DNA of 64,000 nucleotides, from NCBI GenBank assembly GCA_027924645.1, contig BSBN01000445.1:3331001-3395000 (forward strand), written 5' to 3'. Below the pieces are notes generated by a model. The model saw nothing but the letters and a program-made list of their open reading frames with translations, was not told the origin of the DNA and searched no databases. A program made the position numbers and the translations under genes. Source of the stretch: Cunninghamia lanceolata (Eukaryota > Streptophyta > Pinopsida > Cupressales > Cupressaceae). Positions 60,501-64,000 of this stretch are shown piece by piece. Numbering within the stretch: position 1 is the first letter of the stretch; every line of letters begins with the position of its first letter.

Positions 60501-61403
60501 AAAAAGAAATGCCTAAGACAGAAATTAGACTTCAACATGGATGGAAGATAAAGATAGGAAAAAGAATACCAATTCCTGCTCATGACTATCTAGATATGGC
60601 CCAGGCAATTGAAGAATTGAAAAAAGGGAAGTATATCAAACATTCTCAGTCTAAATATAATTGCTATGCTTTTATGGTTTGCAAAGAAGCTAAGAAAAGG
60701 GGAAACAAGAAAAGAATGGTTATTAATTATAGACCATTAAATTCCATTAGTCTTCCATTTCCTTATCCAATTCTTGATAAATCATACTTGCTTGAGAAGG
60801 TAGCTAGCTCTAAAATATTTTCTCAATTTGACTGTAAATCAGGATTTTATCAGATTCTTATCAAAGAAGATGATTAGTACAAAACTGCCTTTAGCTATCC
60901 TTTTGGACACTATGAATGGAGAGTCATGCCATTTGGCCTGATGAATGCACCAGCATACTTCCAACAAAGGATGGATAAAATCTTCTGTGGTTGTGAAGAT
61001 TTTCTTTGTGTTTACATTGATGACATCTTAATTTCTAGCAAAAACTTTGATGAGCATAGATCTCATCTAGAAAAGTTTTTATAGATTAGTATTAAATTAT
61101 GGGATTGTTCTGTCCCTCTCTAAAATACAATGGTGTACTGATTCCTATAAGTTTTTAGGTATGATTGTTAAGGGTGGACAACTTGAGGTTCAACCTCGTA
61201 TTAAATCAAAGATCCTTGAATTTCAGACTCCATTAAATACAAAGGAGCTGCAAGGATTTTTAGGTATTTTAAATTATGTAAATAACTTCTATCTAGGTGC
61301 AAGTTTTGATCATGAACCACTACAGCAACTTCTTACAAAAAAGAAGCCATAATAGTCTCAACAACATATAGATGTTAAAATCATCTAGCAAAAGGTACAG
61401 AAT
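60501..61403 (+). pseudogene. EPRV segment P: reverse transcriptase and connection
   Basis: RT starts in an open frame (60509-60877: MVINYRPLNSISLPFPYPI, IFSQFDCKSGFYQI) to a TAG replacing a Gln codon. It continues with PFGLMNAPAYFQQRMDKIF and the intact active box YIDDIL near 61016-61033. A stop at about 61083 and a frame change come before the connection (61161-61352: KELQGFLGILNYVNNFYLG). Unlike segments C, H and K, the YIDD box is unmutated. Confidence 0.8.
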
Positions 61404-61810
61404 TTGCCTGTTCTTCATGTTCCTACTACTGATAATTTTATTTTGTATACAGATGCTTCTGATTATGCCTGGGGAGGACATTTATGTTTCATCAAGGATG
61501 GTGTCGAATTCACTTCTGAATATGCTAGTGGTATTTTCCCCCAAGATGTTAAAAAATGGATTTCTTCAAATAAAGAAATCTATAGTGTAATTAAAAATCT
61601 GATGAAATTTGCTTTAAAGCTCATGCATTTGAAACATTTTATTATCAGAATAGACTGTAACAATTTTCTCACTTTCAAAGAAAAGGACCATGGTAGAAAA
61701 GATGGTTATGGTAAATATCGGTGCTGACAGGAATACTTAAATTTATACAATTATGAAGCCGAGCATATTTCTAGAAAAGACAATGTAGTAGCAGATACAC
61801 TTAGTTGACC
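61404..61810 (+). pseudogene. EPRV segment P: RNase H
   Basis: All four acidic residues are visible: ILYTDASDYAWGGHL, SNKEIYSVIKNL, IIRIDC, and NVVADTLS near 61780. Stops at 61727 and directly after the last motif (TGA where an Arg codon CGA is expected) break the frame. Confidence 0.8.
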
Positions 61811-62470
61811 TTGTTTCCCAAGAGTTTACATGCAAAATCCAGGATCTTCTTCCAATATTCTAGGCTTTATCAGAGATAAAACTTATGATGCCCATTTCTG
61901 GCAAATCAATAGAATAGTACAGAGAAATATCCTTACTAAAGGGCTTAATAACCATTATTCTAAAAATACTATTTCTGCTGTTGAAACATTAGAACATACT
62001 GGATGCATATCTACTCCTGATATTTATGAAGAAGGATATGGTCAGTTTGAGATTCTTCGAATAAATTTTGATCATATGTATCATCTGCTCCTGAATCTTG
62101 TAAGGAACCCATTTTTCACCTGGTCTATCTCTTGTTCTGCTCCTATCACCAAACAACTTGAAGACTTTTTCAAGTATGCAGGTCCCTCTATTGTCAATCC
62201 TGATGAGCCAATTAGCCAAGTACTGGTTACTCGCATAGTCATCAATATGTGATTAAGATGGGAATCATATTTTTCTCCTACTATGCACTTTGATAATCAT
62301 CACCAAGATTGGAATATTCAACAAAGATTCCAAATCCATGCTCGTTGGCGACTAGTTGGATGGCAAGAAGTGTACAAATATGGATTTGACAGGACCTCTC
62401 ATCCTTCACCATCAAACAGTCCAAGCTCACATGGTAGTTGGGATGGAGCCAGCTTTCACATCTGAGATGG
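61811..62470 (+). pseudogene. EPRV segment P: C-terminal domain after RNase H
   Basis: It is open at 61830-62252 (MQNPGSSSNILGFIRDKTYD, RNILTKGLNN, GCISTPDIYEEGYGQFEIL, PITKQLEDFFKYAG). A TGA at 62250-62252 stands where segment A reads CGA. The same frame goes on (62253-62465) with DWNIQQRFQIHARW and a Ser/Pro/His-rich tail. About 210 residues therefore lie beyond RNase H, conserved among segments A, N and P. I do not recognise a family; candidates are a movement-associated or transactivator-like function, without evidence. Confidence 0.6.
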
Positions 62471-62873
62471 AATGGGAAGATAAGATTCCCTGACAAATTA
62501 AAGTTGTAAAGGACAGTCACTGTCAACCATCTTGGCACAATAAACCTCCTCCTTTTTTTTTAATAACCGGTCTACCTAGTATTGTCAGTTGGATTCTTCT
62601 TTACCTTCCTTCCCGGTCAATACTTTTCTATAAATAAGCCTATGCAGAAGCATTGTGGGCATTGAGTCTTAGAAGAAGTCTTAGAGTCTGAGTCTAGGTT
62701 TGAGTCTTAGATTTGCAAAGAATGAGTATGCTCTATCTCTGTGCTTAGTGCAATCTGATATATCAGAAATTCCTTGCATATAAGATATTATGTAAGCTAT
62801 TGTTCTTAAGTAATACTAGAAACCATAACCATTTGGCCGTCAGCCTCCATCGTTGTTTCTTGCATAAAAATTA
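62471..62873 (+). promoter_or_regulatory. EPRV segment P: 3' noncoding/promoter and leader
   Basis: A poly-T tract (about 62549-62560) and the TATA box (62629-62636) are followed by a leader with repeated GAGTCTTAG-like units (62667-62710). The distance of about 240 bp from TATA to primer site allows a terminally redundant transcript, as in Caulimoviridae. Confidence 0.65.
62629..62636 (+). promoter_or_regulatory. EPRV TATA box (segment P)
   Basis: TTCTATAAATAAGCC is conserved with 23108-23115 on the opposite strand. Confidence 0.7.
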
Positions 62874-62888
62874 TGGTATCATACCAGG
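62874..62888 (+). promoter_or_regulatory. EPRV primer-site-like sequence at the segment end
   Basis: TGGTATCATACCAGG matches the first eight bases of the Met-tRNA site TGGTATCAGAGC. It is also an inverted repeat (TGGTAT-C-ATACCA). Viral homology ends here, and a TRIM LTR begins at the next base. Confidence 0.5.
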
Positions 62889-63294
62889 TGTAATGACCCC
62901 GTTGTAATCCTAACCTACAAGTGATCCTATGCGGCCACGTATGCTGGTGGGTCCCTGAGGCTGGGTGGCTATGCACTATGCCAACCAGTGATCATCTACC
63001 CCTTAACGCCAAGCAGGGTGCCATTCACTAACATCTTGAGGTTTTGGCACAATGGTAGTTCTTAATGGTATCAGAGCCAAGGTCTCAGGTTTGATTCTCA
63101 GTGGAGCGTGGTGGGTGTAATGACCCCGTTGTAATCTTGACTTGCACAGTGATCCTGTGTGGCCATGTACACTGATGGGTCCCTAAGGCTAGGTGGCTGT
63201 GTACTATGCCAACCAGTCGGTCCTCGACCCCTTAACACCAAGTAGGGTGCCATTCACTAACATCTCAAGGTTTTGGTGCAATGGTAGTTCTTAA
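62889..63294 (+). mobile_element. TRIM element, complete, plus strand
   Basis: LTR 62889-63065 (TGTAATGACC to GTAGTTCTTAA), interior 63066-63115 beginning TGGTATCAGAGCC, LTR 63116-63294. No target-site duplication is seen (left CCAGG, right TTATA), as expected if the left side was replaced by recombination with viral sequence. Confidence 0.82.
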
Positions 63295-64000
63295 TTATAT
63301 CAAAATCCATGTAAGTAATACTCAGGTCATCTCAGTTTAATTATACCTAGATGCTTGTATTTTCTTACAACATAATAAATGCCCAATGATGAAACAAGCA
63401 CTTCAAAATACTTTTAATATCAAGATGACAAAATCTGCATCTGCATCCATAAGTACATCCATTTGCATTCCATATACCATCCATGCAATAAAGATTCTAT
63501 GCAGAGTATCAATGTTTGCAAACAAAAGCTTGTGATTCATTCAGTCGAGTCATTATTCTATCAATCAAATATCTATCATTATATCTTTCATTCTTGAGCA
63601 ATCAAATCCAAGCAATGATCCAAGTGTGATGCAAGAGCATCTAGTGGTGTAAGGGCAATCTTGCATCACCCCAAAAAAAATGTGTTTCAAAATTGTTGAT
63701 GTTCTACCCATTTCTTCTCAAAATCTATGGTTCTGGTCCCATAATCGCCTGAATAATAATGTAGAACTTTCAATTTTCCCAAACTGCTAAAAATAGTAAA
63801 CTGCTATTTTTAGAAAGTTTGCATTTGGGCACGGAATGAAGTCAAAATTTATAGGAAGTTACATAACATAAATATAAGACCTTTGGCGAAGGAATCACAC
63901 GAAGATCATTTGCGAGCTAAAAGATATTAAAGTTTCTGTTTCCTGAAAAATGCCTGAAAATTATTCAAACTCAGGTTTGAGGCACTAAATGGCCCCGTAC
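63295..64000. other. unassigned sequence at the right edge
   Basis: No coding frame, RNA gene or repeat shared with the rest of the window was recognised. It is A/T-rich with a CATCCAT/TGCATC-rich patch at 63435-63490. Confidence 0.5.

Larger units (their letters stand above)
22905..62888. mobile_element. endogenous pararetrovirus (Caulimoviridae-like) mosaic cluster
   Basis: About 40 kb consists of overlapping partial copies of one virus-like genome in both orientations, with TRIM elements at some joints. Collinear pieces give the order movement protein, linker/coiled coil, capsid with zinc knuckle, acidic and linker regions, protease, RT, RNase H, C-terminal domain, TATA-bearing noncoding region and Met-tRNA-like site. 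A 30K-type movement protein with RT/RNase H and no integrase is diagnostic of Caulimoviridae rather than LTR elements. Movement protein through RNase H in one polyprotein recalls petuviruses and some endogenous genera; the genus is not determinable here. All copies carry stops, frameshifts or deletions. Confidence 0.85.

Noticed and set aside
22905..62888. An intact or replication-competent viral copy
   Set aside because: Every segment lacks one or more regions, the leader before the movement protein is missing in all copies, and the frames carry many stops, frameshifts and active-site changes.

Overview
This window looks like repeat-rich nuclear DNA of a seed plant with a large genome. Every coding trace comes from retroelements or integrated pararetroviruses, all are broken by stops or frameshifts, and no host gene, rRNA, tRNA gene or CRISPR was seen. 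The mix of a Tat-like Ty3/gypsy element, GAG-only terminal-repeat elements, Met-tRNA-primed TRIMs and a Caulimoviridae-like endogenous virus would suit a gymnosperm or another large-genome vascular plant. The taxon is an inference only.

Region 1 (1-21373) is a nest on the minus strand. A Tat-like Ty3/gypsy element runs from the left part of the window to 21373: 3' LTR (2741-4518, truncated), integrase, degenerate RNase H, RT, a second RNase H, protease, gag, primer-binding site (11447-11464) and a 4.4-kb 5' LTR. Each of its LTRs has been invaded by a GAG-only retrotransposon with 1.5-1.7-kb LTRs: one running off the left edge (1-2740) and one complete copy (15493-20975, TSD TTATC). The Tat LTR itself encodes a decayed protein of about 590 codons (ORF1, 12475-14249), whose start is duplicated in the other LTR.

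Region 2 (21374-22904) has no recognisable gene; it holds pyrimidine-rich sequence, an A/T microsatellite and short diverged repeats.

Region 3 (22905-62888) is about 40 kb of endogenous pararetrovirus (EPRV) arranged as a mosaic. The deduced viral order is movement protein, linker/coiled coil, capsid with zinc knuckle, acidic and linker regions, protease, RT, RNase H, a C-terminal domain without an obvious match, then a noncoding region with TATA box and Met-tRNA-like primer site. This single-polyprotein order resembles petuvirus-type Caulimoviridae. Segments lie on the minus strand at 22905-35736, 36811-52186 (with TRIM inserts) and 53598-56300, and on the plus strand at 35737-36810, 52187-53597 and 56346-62888. 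Several breakpoints recur, so already rearranged units were later duplicated (about 7.1 kb in tandem, and a 6.4-kb block repeated 16.45 kb away). No copy is complete or free of stops.

TRIM elements of about 400 bp (178-bp LTRs, 50-bp interior) occur at 38503-38910, 45662-46051, 56300-56345, 56711-57770 and 62889-63294. All of them sit at EPRV segment edges. The last 700 bp (63295-64000) show no recognisable feature.
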